The translations under genes and the position numbers were made by a program. A DNA stretch of 51,166 bases, from assembly GCF_004358695.1 (NCBI RefSeq), contig NZ_SNAA01000021.1, positions 1 through 51,166 on the forward strand. The letters run 5' to 3'. Source of the stretch: Palleronia sediminis (GTDB lineage Bacteria; Pseudomonadota; Alphaproteobacteria; Rhodobacterales; Rhodobacteraceae). Below the pieces are notes generated by a model. The model did no database searches and was not told the origin of the DNA. It saw only the letters and a list, made by a program, of their open reading frames with translations. Below, piece by piece: positions 35,516 to 43,151 of this stretch (position 1 is the first letter of the stretch; every line of letters starts with the position of its first letter).

Positions 35516-36540
35516 TCGGCGGCGGCGGCGACCGGGCCAAAGACCCGCTCGATCAGGCGCGCGATCCGGGCCGCGCTGCCGGCCTCGTCCATCGGGTCGC
35601 GGCGCAGACGGTGTTGCAGCGCCATCGGCGCGACCTCGCGGATATGGGATCGGTCGACCGCCGGGGCGCCTTCGAGCGCGGCCAGCGCGCGCGCCGCCCT
35701 GAGCAGGGTCAACTCGCCCCGCAGCCCGTCGGCGCCCAGCGCGATGCACAGCTCGGCGCAGTCGCGCAGCGCGGCATCGCCCGCCTCGACCGATTTCAGC
35801 GCCTTTCGCGCCGCGACGATCCGCTTGCGCAGGGCGCGATCCTCGGGCGCCCAGTCGCGCACGAAGGCCGCGGGCGCGCGTTCGAACGCATCGCGGCGCT
35901 TGACCACCTCGACGCGGGTCTCGACATCGCCGGGCGAGGCGATATCGACCATCAGGCCGAACCGGTCCAGAAGCTGGGGGCGCAACTCGCCCTCTTCGGG
36001 GTTGCCCGAACCCACCAGCACGAACCGTGCGGGGTGGCGGATCGACAGGCCCTCGCGCTCGACCACGTTCTCGCCCGACTGGGCCACGTCGAGCAGCAGA
36101 TCGACGATATGATCCTCGAGCAGGTTAACCTCGTCCACATAGAGGAACCCGCGATTGGCGCGCGCCAGCAGCCCCGGCTCGAACGCCTTTTCGCCGCGGG
36201 TCAGGGCGCGCTCGATGTCGAGCGCGCCGGTCACGCGGTCCTCGCTGGCGCCCAGCGGCAGGTCGACCACCGGCGTCGGGCGCGAGACGACGCGGGTATC
36301 GGCGATTTCGGCCCATTCGGGACAATCCCCCGGCCGGGGGGACGCGACCGGGCAGCCCGCGACCGCGCGGATCGGCGGCAAGAGCCCCGCCAGCGCCCGG
36401 ACAGCGGTCGATTTGCCGGTGCCGCGATCCCCCATGGCGAGAACGCCGCCGATGGAGGGGTCAATCGCGGCGAGGACCATCGCGCGTTTCATGTCCTCCT
36501 GGCCGACGATGGCGGAGAATGGAAAGACGTGTGCGGTCAT
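35512..36540 (-). CDS. bchI: magnesium chelatase ATPase subunit I (BchI)
   Basis: A 342-aa AAA+ ATPase powering magnesium chelatase, the first step committed to bacteriochlorophyll. Walker A MGDRGTGKS is at about 36-44, Walker B FLYVDEVNLLEDH near 155-167, and sensor residues lie in LVGSGNPEEGELRPQLLDRFG near 194-214. The C-terminal helical lid is present. It overlaps crtA upstream and bchD downstream, both as ATGA. Confidence 0.97.
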   Translation of the reverse strand: MTAHVFPFSAIVGQEDMKRAMVLAAIDPSIGGVLAMGDRGTGKSTAVRALAGLLPPIRAVAGCPVASPRPGDCPEWAEIADTRVVSRPTPVVDLPLGASEDRVTGALDIERALTRGEKAFEPGLLARANRGFLYVDEVNLLEDHIVDLLLDVAQSGENVVEREGLSIRHPARFVLVGSGNPEEGELRPQLLDRFGLMVDIASPGDVETRVEVVKRRDAFERAPAAFVRDWAPEDRALRKRIVAARKALKSVEAGDAALRDCAELCIALGADGLRGELTLLRAARALAALEGAPAVDRSHIREVAPMALQHRLRRDPMDEAGSAARIARLIERVFGPVAAAAE

Positions 36541-37238
36541 GCGGCCCTCGGCAGGTCTGAGGTTTCATCGGGCCACGCGCCGCGCATCTCGATGACGGCG
36601 AAACGGGCGTAGAGCTCTTCCGAGAACCAGTCGCCCGCCCGGACGGCGCGCACCGCGCGCATATGCGGCCCGTCGGCCCTGGCGAAATCGGCCATGGTCC
36701 TTGCATCGGGCCAGATCGAGAACGTCACCTGGTGGAGCCACGGAACCTCGCCCAGCCCGATGCGAAAGGTGACGTTCATGTCCGACAGGATGGCCTCGTG
36801 GATATCGGGCACGCGCGCCCAGAACCGCGCGAGATGCCTGGGGCGAATCGTCGCGCGGGTCAGCGCGGCGACCGGGCCTTCGATCGGGCGGTTCCCGTCC
36901 GGGGCAAAGGGGGTGCGGCCCGACCATTGCCCGCGCGCCTGTGCCGGTTCGAGAACGATGGTGCGCACCGCGTCAGCGCGCGCGGCCCAGCGCCGATAGG
37001 GTTGGGCGGCCAGCCCCGCCTCGGCGGCGGCGCGATCCTCCCAACAGGCGAGGATGGCCCATGTGCTCCAGTTCGGGCGGGGCGAGAACCCCGCGCCCGA
37101 ACCGGTGCCGCAGAGTTTCCAGAAGGTGCAACCGGGCAGGCGCGCCATGTCGAGACGCGACAGCCCCATCTGCGCCACGACCCAGGGCCGCACGGCGACA
37201 CGGTCGAAACGATGCAAGGTAAGGGTCACGGTCTGCAT
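36537..37238 (-). CDS. crtA: spheroidene monooxygenase CrtA
   Basis: A 233-aa ketolase that adds the C-2 keto group to spheroidene, giving spheroidenone (red under oxygen). Matching blocks include LTLHRFDRVA near the N-terminus, MARLPGCTFWKLCGTGSG near 30-47, and WAILACWEDRAAA. The ATG at 37238 is preceded by a perfect AGGAGGT at 6 nt. An upstream in-frame extension would run through the PpsR box and is rejected. It is first in crtA-bchI-bchD-bchO and divergent from crtI. Its presence marks a spheroidene-pathway phototroph. Confidence 0.95.
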   Translation of the reverse strand: MQTVTLTLHRFDRVAVRPWVVAQMGLSRLDMARLPGCTFWKLCGTGSGAGFSPRPNWSTWAILACWEDRAAAEAGLAAQPYRRWAARADAVRTIVLEPAQARGQWSGRTPFAPDGNRPIEGPVAALTRATIRPRHLARFWARVPDIHEAILSDMNVTFRIGLGEVPWLHQVTFSIWPDARTMADFARADGPHMRAVRAVRAGDWFSEELYARFAVIEMRGAWPDETSDLPRAA

Positions 37239-37255
37239 CCCGCACCTCCTGAAAG

Positions 37256-37273
37256 TGTAAATCCAGTCTGACA
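37256..37273. promoter_or_regulatory. PpsR/CrtJ binding site, crtA-proximal
   Basis: A perfect TGT-N12-ACA palindrome (TGTAAATCCAGTCTGACA), the recognition element of the PpsR/CrtJ repressor of photosynthesis genes. It lies 17 nt upstream of the crtA start codon, just before the Shine-Dalgarno, so binding should block transcription at high oxygen. It is 54 bp from a second copy on the crtI side. Confidence 0.85.
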
Positions 37274-37281
37274 GCATTCCC

Positions 37282-37309
37282 TTGCGCAGAAAAGAGCAAG
37301 CGGCATGAT
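37282..37309 (+). promoter_or_regulatory. possible crtI promoter
   Basis: TTGCGC (37282-37287) and CATGAT (37304-37309) separated by 16 bp give a weak sigma-70-like -35/-10 pair immediately upstream of the crtI-side PpsR box. This is only a pattern match. Its position between the two repressor sites is what makes it plausible. Confidence 0.25.
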
Positions 37310-37327
37310 TGTCAACCAAACTGGACA
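37310..37327. promoter_or_regulatory. PpsR/CrtJ binding site, crtI-proximal
   Basis: A second perfect TGT-N12-ACA site (TGTCAACCAAACTGGACA), 17 nt before the preferred crtI start. Its TGTCA and GGACA arms match the extended PpsR consensus well. Paired sites in the crtA-crtI region suggest cooperative binding by PpsR oligomers and joint oxygen/light repression of both divergent operons. Confidence 0.88.
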
Positions 37328-37344
37328 CCTCTAGGGTCATGCCT

Positions 37345-38898
37345 ATGGAACACGATCGCAACGCCCCGCCCGCCTCTCATGCCATCGTCATCGGCGCCGG
37401 CCTTGGCGGGCTCGCCGCGGCCATGCGCCTTGGCGCAAGGGGGTGGCGCGTCACCGTGCTCGACCGGCTCGACTGCGTGGGCGGGCGCGGCTCGGCCATC
37501 GAGGTCGAGGGGCACCGATTCGACCTCGGCCCGACCATCGTCACCGTCCCGCAGGTGTTCCGCGAACTCTGGGCGGCCTGCGGGCGCGATTTCGACCGCG
37601 ATATCGAGCTGACATCGCTCGACCCGTTCTACGAACTGCGCTGGCCCGATGGCAGCAAGTTCGCCGCGCGCCGCGACGAGGGCGACATGCGCGCCGAGAT
37701 CGCCCGCCTGTCGCCGCAGGATGCGAAAGGCTATGACCGGTTCCTGCGCGATGCCGAGGATCGCTACAGCTTCGGGTTCGAGGATCTGGGCCGACGGCCG
37801 ATGCACCGCTTTGCCGATCTGCTCAAGGTTCTGCCGACCTTTGTGCGGCTGCGCGCCGACCGTTCGGTCGTGGCCCATGCCAAGCGGCGGTTCCGCGACC
37901 CGCGCCTTCAGATGGCCTTCAGCTTTCATCCGCTCTTCATCGGCGGCGATCCGTTCCGCGTGACGTCGATGTATATCCTCGTCAGCCATCTCGAACGGGC
38001 TTTCGGGGTCCACTATGCCAAGGGCGGCGTGGTCGCCATCGCGCAGGCCATGGCGCAGGTCATCCGCGACCAGGGCGGGACCGTCCGACTCGATGCCGAG
38101 GTCGACGAGATCACGACCGAGGGCAATCGCGCGACCGGCGTCCGGCTGGCCGACGGAACCCACCTTCCGGCCGCGGCGGTGGTGTCGAACGCGGATGCGG
38201 GCCACACCTATGACCGCCTACTGCGCAACCGCCCGAGACGGCGCTGGACCACGCGCAAGCTGGCGCGCAGCCGCTGGTCCATGGGGCTGTTCGTCTGGTA
38301 TTTCGGCACGAAGGGCACGGCGGGCGACTGGGCGGATGTGGGTCATCACACCATCCTCAACGGTCCGCGCTATTCGGGGCTGGTGCGCGACATCTTTCGC
38401 CGCGGCAAGCTCGCGCCCGACATGAGCATCTATCTGCATCGGCCCTCGATCACCGATCCGACCGTTGCGCCCGAAGGCGGCGACACGTTCTACGCGCTCT
38501 CGCCCGTGCCGCACCTGGGCGGGGCCGATCCGGTCGACTGGGAAACCGAGGCGCCGCGCTATCGCGACGCGATGGCGGCCGAGCTCGACAAGGCGATCCC
38601 CGGCTTTCGCGACCGCATGACCGCGAGCCATATCATGACGCCGGTGGATTTCCGCGACCGCTACCTGTCGCCCAACGGCGCGGGATTCTCGCTCGAGCCG
38701 CGGATCCTGCAATCGGCGTGGTTCCGGCCCCACAACGTCAGCGAAGAGCTCGACGGGCTCTGGCTGGTGGGCGCGGGCACCCATCCCGGCGCCGGCCTGC
38801 CGGGGGTGATCTCGTCGGCCGAGGTGCTCGACAAGCTGGTTCCCGACGCGCCGCAGGCCGCCCCCCGGCCCGGTCCGCAGCGGATGGCCGCCGAATGA
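37345..38898 (+). CDS. crtI: phytoene desaturase CrtI
   Basis: A 517-aa FAD enzyme carrying out successive phytoene desaturations to neurosporene (three-step type in spheroidene producers). The N-terminal dinucleotide motif is VIGAGLGGLAAAMRLGARG at about 14-32, followed by GGRGSAIEVEGHRFDLGPT. The C-terminal carotenoid-desaturase signature LVGAGTHPGAGLPGVISSAE is near 473-492. The ATG at 37345 has TAGGG 8 nt upstream; an ATG two codons earlier (37339) is possible but badly spaced. Length agrees with Rhodobacter CrtI. Its TGA overlaps crtB. Confidence 0.96.
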   Translation: MEHDRNAPPASHAIVIGAGLGGLAAAMRLGARGWRVTVLDRLDCVGGRGSAIEVEGHRFDLGPTIVTVPQVFRELWAACGRDFDRDIELTSLDPFYELRWPDGSKFAARRDEGDMRAEIARLSPQDAKGYDRFLRDAEDRYSFGFEDLGRRPMHRFADLLKVLPTFVRLRADRSVVAHAKRRFRDPRLQMAFSFHPLFIGGDPFRVTSMYILVSHLERAFGVHYAKGGVVAIAQAMAQVIRDQGGTVRLDAEVDEITTEGNRATGVRLADGTHLPAAAVVSNADAGHTYDRLLRNRPRRRWTTRKLARSRWSMGLFVWYFGTKGTAGDWADVGHHTILNGPRYSGLVRDIFRRGKLAPDMSIYLHRPSITDPTVAPEGGDTFYALSPVPHLGGADPVDWETEAPRYRDAMAAELDKAIPGFRDRMTASHIMTPVDFRDRYLSPNGAGFSLEPRILQSAWFRPHNVSEELDGLWLVGAGTHPGAGLPGVISSAEVLDKLVPDAPQAAPRPGPQRMAAE

Positions 38899-39938
38899 CC
38901 GCCGTGACGCAGGACCCCGCCGCCCGCGACATGGCCGAATGCCACGCCGCCATCGCGACGGGGTCGTATTCGTTCCACGCGGCATCGCGCCTCTTGCCGC
39001 GCAAGGTGCGCGACCCGGCCATCGCGCTCTACGCCTTTTGCCGGTCCGCCGACGATGCCGTCGACCTGGGGCAGGATCGTCACGCGGCACTCGCCGCGCT
39101 GCGCGAGCGGCTGTCGCTGATCTACGAGGGGCGGCCCCGCAACCTGCCGTCGGACCGGGCCTTTGCCCGCGTGGTCGAGGCGTTCGACCTGCCCGCCACC
39201 CTGCCCGAAGCCCTGCTCGAAGGGCTGGCATGGGATGCCGAGGGGCGCCGCTATGACGATATCGGCGGGCTCTATGCCTATTCCGCGCGAGTCGCCGCCG
39301 CGGTCGGCGCGATGATGTGCGTTCTGATGCGCCGTCGCGGGCACGAGACGGTGGCGCGGGCCTGCGATCTCGGCGTGGCCATGCAACTGACCAATATCGC
39401 CCGCGATATCGGTGAGGATGCCATGGCGGGACGGCTTTACGTGCCGCGCGACTGGCTTGCCGCCGACGGCCTGTCCGAGGACGCGTTTCTCGCCCGCCCC
39501 GAGGCGCACCCGGCCCTGCGCCGCTATGCCGCCCGGCTGCTGAGCGACGCGGACCGGCTATACATGCGGTCCGAGGCCGGGATACCCGACCTGCCGCTTT
39601 CCGCGCGGCCGGGCATCTTTGCCGCGCGCCATGTCTATGCCGGGATCGGCGGCGCGCTGCGCCGGCAGGGATGCGATCCGACGGTCGGGCGCGCGCGCAC
39701 GAACCGCGCGCAAAAGGCCGGTTGGCTGGGGCTGTCGCTGCTGCGCACGGGCACCGCGCTGGCCATGCCGCGCTCGGCCGTGCGCTATGCCCGCCCCCTG
39801 CCCGAGGTCGCGTTCCTCGTGCAGGCGGCGGCCACCGCCGCGCCCGAACCGGATCGCTGGGAGGATGGGCGCGCGGGCCGCATCCTCGGGATCTTTGCCA
39901 CGCTGCGCGAGACGCGGGACATGCGCTCGCAAGGCTGA
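38895..39938 (+). CDS. crtB: phytoene synthase CrtB
   Basis: A 347-aa trans-isoprenyl diphosphate synthase condensing two geranylgeranyl diphosphates to phytoene, the first carotenoid-specific step. Both Asp-rich Mg-binding motifs are visible: RSADDAVD at about 50-57 and NIARDIGED near 166-174. MQLTNIARDIGEDAMAGRLYVP is the family signature. Start overlaps crtI as ATGA, so synthesis of the two enzymes is coupled. The tspO and crtC genes that follow crtB in Rhodobacter are absent here. Confidence 0.96.
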   Translation: MTAVTQDPAARDMAECHAAIATGSYSFHAASRLLPRKVRDPAIALYAFCRSADDAVDLGQDRHAALAALRERLSLIYEGRPRNLPSDRAFARVVEAFDLPATLPEALLEGLAWDAEGRRYDDIGGLYAYSARVAAAVGAMMCVLMRRRGHETVARACDLGVAMQLTNIARDIGEDAMAGRLYVPRDWLAADGLSEDAFLARPEAHPALRRYAARLLSDADRLYMRSEAGIPDLPLSARPGIFAARHVYAGIGGALRRQGCDPTVGRARTNRAQKAGWLGLSLLRTGTALAMPRSAVRYARPLPEVAFLVQAAATAAPEPDRWEDGRAGRILGIFATLRETRDMRSQG

Positions 39939-39987
39939 CGGAACCCGCTCTCCGGCCGGGCCGTTCGGTCCGCAAAGGAGAACGTCC

Positions 39988-40662
39988 ATGGCCTTTACGC
40001 TGACGCTGCAAAGCATCTCGCCCGTGACCCACGACACCTACCGGCTGGTCTTTGACCGGCCCGAGGGGTTCGAGTTCGAGCCCGGACAGGCCACCCACTG
40101 GGCGCTCGACCGCGATGGCTGGCGCGACGAGGATCGGCCCTTCACCATGACCTCGCAGCCCGAGGATACCGACCGGGTCGAGTTCGTCATCAAGTCCTAC
40201 CCCTCGCATGGCGGCGTGACCGAGCAGATCCCCGACATGACGCCCGGCGACCGGATCCTCGCCGAGGAACCCGCCGGGGCGATCACCGACAAGGGCGCCG
40301 GCACCTTCATCGCGGGCGGCGCGGGCATCACACCCTTCATTCCGATCCTGCGGCGGCGTGCCCGCAAAGGCGCGCTCGACGGCTGCAAGCTGATCTTTTC
40401 CAACAAGACCGAGCGCGACATCATCCTGCGCGACGAATGGGAGGGGATGGAGGGGCTGTCCTGCGTCTTCTGCGTCACCGAGCAGCCCGACAGCGATCTC
40501 GTGACCCGCAAGATCGACGCGGCGCTGCTGAACGATGCGATCTCGGACAAGACGGCTCCGGTCTATATCTGCGGGCCGCGGCCGATGGTGAACGATATCC
40601 GCGAGGCCCTGATCTCGACCGGGGTGCCCGAGGATTCCATCGTCACCGAAAAGGGCTGGTAG
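39988..40662 (+). CDS. FAD-binding ferredoxin--NADP reductase-like oxidoreductase
   Basis: A 224-aa flavoprotein of the ferredoxin-NADP+ reductase superfamily without a [2Fe-2S] domain. The FAD-binding RPFTMTS motif is at about 50-56, FVIKSYPSHGGVTEQI near 66-81, the NAD(P)-binding GGAGITPFIPIL near 110-121, and the C-terminal YICGPRPMVNDIREAL near 192-207. It moves electrons between NAD(P)H and a small acceptor that cannot be named. A strong AAAGGAGA precedes the ATG. It lies 49 bp after crtB on the same strand, so cotranscription with crtIB is possible. Confidence 0.88.
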   Translation: MAFTLTLQSISPVTHDTYRLVFDRPEGFEFEPGQATHWALDRDGWRDEDRPFTMTSQPEDTDRVEFVIKSYPSHGGVTEQIPDMTPGDRILAEEPAGAITDKGAGTFIAGGAGITPFIPILRRRARKGALDGCKLIFSNKTERDIILRDEWEGMEGLSCVFCVTEQPDSDLVTRKIDAALLNDAISDKTAPVYICGPRPMVNDIREALISTGVPEDSIVTEKGW

Positions 40663-40714
40663 CCCCCGCCATCCCGGCGCGCCGCCCGCATGGACGGCGA
40701 CGCGCGGCGGCTGT

Positions 40715-41797
40715 ATGGCGCGGGCCATGGAACGGTTCCAAGACGCCTATGCCGCCCGGATCGAGGCCGGCGCGATCGAGCCCGATCCGGCGCAGCGCGC
40801 CGTCCTGCCCGCGTTCGAGCGTCTGCGCACCGAGCTTGCCGCCCCCGCCCCCCGCCGCTGGCTCTTTGGCCGCGGCAAACCTGCGACCGTCAGGGGGCTT
40901 TACCTGTGGGGCGATGTAGGGCGCGGGAAATCCATGCTCATGGACCTGTTCTTTGCCGGGGTCGAGGTGCCGGGCGGCAAGCGGCGCGTGCATTTCCACG
41001 CCTTCATGCAAGAGGTGCATAGTGGCATCAACGCGGCCCGCAAGCGCGGTGTCGACGATGCCATCGCACCGGTCGCCGACGATATCGCGCGGGATCTGCG
41101 GCTCTTGTGTTTCGACGAAATGCAGATCGGCGACATCACCGACGCGATGATCGTCGGCCGCCTGTTCGAGCGGTTGTTCGAGGGCGGCGTGACGGTCGTC
41201 GCCACGTCGAACCGGCCGCCCGGCGATCTCTACAAGGATGGGCTGAACCGCAACCTGTTCCTGCCCTTCATCGCCCTGATCGAGGACCGGATGCAGGTGG
41301 TCGAGCTCGCCTCGCCGCGCGACTGGCGGCAGGATCGCATCGCCGGGCGGCCGGTCTGGTTCACCCCCGCCGATGCCGCGGCGCGGGCGGAAATCGACGC
41401 GCTCTGGACGGCGCTGACCGACGACGCCCAAGGCGAACATCTGAGGTTTGCCGTGTCGGGGCGCGAGGTCGTGCTGCCCCGCTATGCCGCAGGGGTCGCG
41501 CGGGTCGATTTCGACACGCTCTGCGCCCGCCCGCTGGGGCCCGCCGATTATCTCGCCCTGGCCGAGAGGGTGCGCGTGCTCATCCTCGAGGATGTGCCCC
41601 GCATGGGACCGGACCGCGCCAACGAGGCCAAGCGGTTCACCACCCTGATCGACGCGCTCTACGAGGCGCGCAGGCGGGTCATCGTCTCGGCCGCCGACAC
41701 GCCCGAACGGCTGTTCACCATGGGTGCGGGCGCGTTCGAGTTCGCGCGCACCGCCTCGCGCCTGCGCGAGATGCAGGGCGCGGATTGGGGCGCATGA
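40715..41797 (+). CDS. zapE: cell division protein ZapE / AFG1-like ATPase
   Basis: A 360-aa P-loop ATPase of the AFG1/ZapE family, linked to Z-ring dynamics in bacteria and membrane-protein quality control in mitochondria. Walker A is LWGDVGRGKSMLMD at about 64-77, Walker B LLCFDEMQIGDITDA near 130-144, and sensor TSNRPPGDLYKDGL follows near 166-179. Either ATG (40715 or 40727) could start it; neither has a clear Shine-Dalgarno. In many Rhodobacteraceae it neighbours TCA-cycle genes, which are not seen here. Confidence 0.93.
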   Translation: MARAMERFQDAYAARIEAGAIEPDPAQRAVLPAFERLRTELAAPAPRRWLFGRGKPATVRGLYLWGDVGRGKSMLMDLFFAGVEVPGGKRRVHFHAFMQEVHSGINAARKRGVDDAIAPVADDIARDLRLLCFDEMQIGDITDAMIVGRLFERLFEGGVTVVATSNRPPGDLYKDGLNRNLFLPFIALIEDRMQVVELASPRDWRQDRIAGRPVWFTPADAAARAEIDALWTALTDDAQGEHLRFAVSGREVVLPRYAAGVARVDFDTLCARPLGPADYLALAERVRVLILEDVPRMGPDRANEAKRFTTLIDALYEARRRVIVSAADTPERLFTMGAGAFEFARTASRLREMQGADWGA

Positions 41798-41832
41798 CGG
41801 GCGCGGTGCGGCACCGGGGGACGGGATAGGTC

Positions 41833-42621
41833 ATGGCCCGGATCTCCCTTGCGCTGACCGGCGCCGATCTCGACGCGCTGCGGTCGCGCGGCTTTCGTCT
41901 TGGCGGGCTGATGGCGGCGGCCCAGATCGACGCGGCCTCGCGGTTCGAGGGGCCGGTTTCCCTGGGGGCCACGGTCGCGCCGGGGGCGTTTCTCGATATC
42001 GGCGCGTTCTGCAACCTGTCGGGCGGCACGCTGAACAACCTCAGGGCCGGACGCTATTGCTCGGTCGCGGCCGGGGTCGTCATCGGTGCGCACGAGCATC
42101 CGACCGACTGGCTCACCACCTCGCGGCTGGCCTATTACCCGCAGGTCCATGGCTGGGATCGGCTCATGGCCCCCGACCGGCTGGCCGAGATCGCCGCGGC
42201 GAAACCCGCTTTCCCCGATGCCTGCCCGGTGACGAAGCTGGGCGCGGATGTGTGGATCGGGCAGGGCGCCTATCTCAGGGCGGGCATCACCGTCGGAACC
42301 GGCGCCGTCATCGGCGCGCGGGCCACCGTGACGCGGGACGTGCCGCCCTATGCCGTGGTCACGGGCACCCCCGGCCGCGTGGCGCGTCTGCGGTTTCCCG
42401 ATGCGGTGGCCGAACGGCTCATGGCGTCGCGCTGGTGGGACTACTCGATCTACGACCTGTTCGGCGCACCGATGGACGATGCCGAGGCCGCGCTCGACGC
42501 GATCGAGGCGCGCGTGTCAGCCGGCGATCTGCGCCCCTATGCGGGGCCGGTCATCACCGCGCCCGAACTGGCCGATCCCGCGTCGCTGATCGCGCGGCTT
42601 GCACCGGCCCCGACAAGCTGA
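41833..42621 (+). CDS. hexapeptide-repeat (CatB-like) acetyltransferase
   Basis: A 262-aa left-handed beta-helix acyltransferase. Hexapeptide repeats run from about 40 to 85 (GPVSLGATVAPGAFLDIGAF) and resume at about 138-175 (LGADVWIGQGAYLRAGITVG then AVIGARATVT). An inserted loop has the catalytic-type His in GAHEHPTDWLTT near 76-87. The xenobiotic/CatB subfamily pattern PPYAVVTGTPGRVARLRF follows. C-terminal helices are extended by about 40 residues. The substrate is unknown; sugar or amino-sugar acceptors are usual. It converges on the cytochrome gene with 9 bp between stops. Confidence 0.9.
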   Translation: MARISLALTGADLDALRSRGFRLGGLMAAAQIDAASRFEGPVSLGATVAPGAFLDIGAFCNLSGGTLNNLRAGRYCSVAAGVVIGAHEHPTDWLTTSRLAYYPQVHGWDRLMAPDRLAEIAAAKPAFPDACPVTKLGADVWIGQGAYLRAGITVGTGAVIGARATVTRDVPPYAVVTGTPGRVARLRFPDAVAERLMASRWWDYSIYDLFGAPMDDAEAALDAIEARVSAGDLRPYAGPVITAPELADPASLIARLAPAPTS

Positions 42622-42630
42622 CCGGGGGCG

Positions 42631-43134
42631 TCAGTCGCCCGCCCCCTCGCCCTTGCCGCGCAACCCCGCGACATCCTCGGCCGTCACCGTGCCCGGATAG
42701 GCGTTCCCCCAGGCGGTGCGGACATAGTTGGACACCGCCGCGATCTGTTCGTCGTCCATCTGGTCGCCAAAGCGGGGCATTCCGTGATAGCCGGTCAGCA
42801 GCACCGTGACGATGTAGTATTTCGACGTCAGCTTGGGGTTGGCGGCGAGGTGCGGATAGGTTCCCGCGCCGATGGCCCCCTGCCCCTCGCCCATATGGCA
42901 GGCGCGGCAACTCGTATCGTAAAGCGCGGCCCCGCCGGTCTGGGTGAACTGGTCGGGCTGTTGCGAGAACATCTGCAGCACCTCCTCGGCGCCCTCGACC
43001 GGCGAGGGGCCGGCCGGTGCGGTCGGCAGGTCGGGCGGCGAGTCCACCGGCGCGTCGAAGGGCCGGGCATCCTGCGCGACGGCGAACCCCGCAAGCAACA
43101 GCGCCACCGGCAGCATCGTGATCGTGGTCTTCAT
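42631..43134 (-). CDS. periplasmic monoheme cytochrome c
   Basis: A 167-aa class I cytochrome c. A Sec signal peptide spans 1-20 (MLPVALLLAGFAVA), then a Pro/Asp-rich linker (about 21-50). The heme-binding CRACH motif is at 76-80, and the probable axial Met is in GYHGMPRFGD (Met about 119). It is the last gene of the triheme cytochrome / flavin amine oxidase / monoheme cytochrome operon, 17 bp after the flavoenzyme. It is the natural candidate for the soluble carrier that takes electrons from the enzyme complex to a terminal oxidase or to the photosynthetic chain. Confidence 0.92.
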   Translation of the reverse strand: MKTTITMLPVALLLAGFAVAQDARPFDAPVDSPPDLPTAPAGPSPVEGAEEVLQMFSQQPDQFTQTGGAALYDTSCRACHMGEGQGAIGAGTYPHLAANPKLTSKYYIVTVLLTGYHGMPRFGDQMDDEQIAAVSNYVRTAWGNAYPGTVTAEDVAGLRGKGEGAGD

Positions 43135-43151
43135 CGCTGCATCCTTTCGCG

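Noticed and set aside
37239-37361. Longer crtA start at 37361
   Set aside because: It would translate through both PpsR boxes and skip a perfect Shine-Dalgarno that serves the Met at 37238.
38218-40728. 836-codon open frame antisense to crtI, crtB and the reductase
   Set aside because: A shadow frame over three well-supported genes, with Arg/Pro/Ala-rich low-complexity sequence and no domain.
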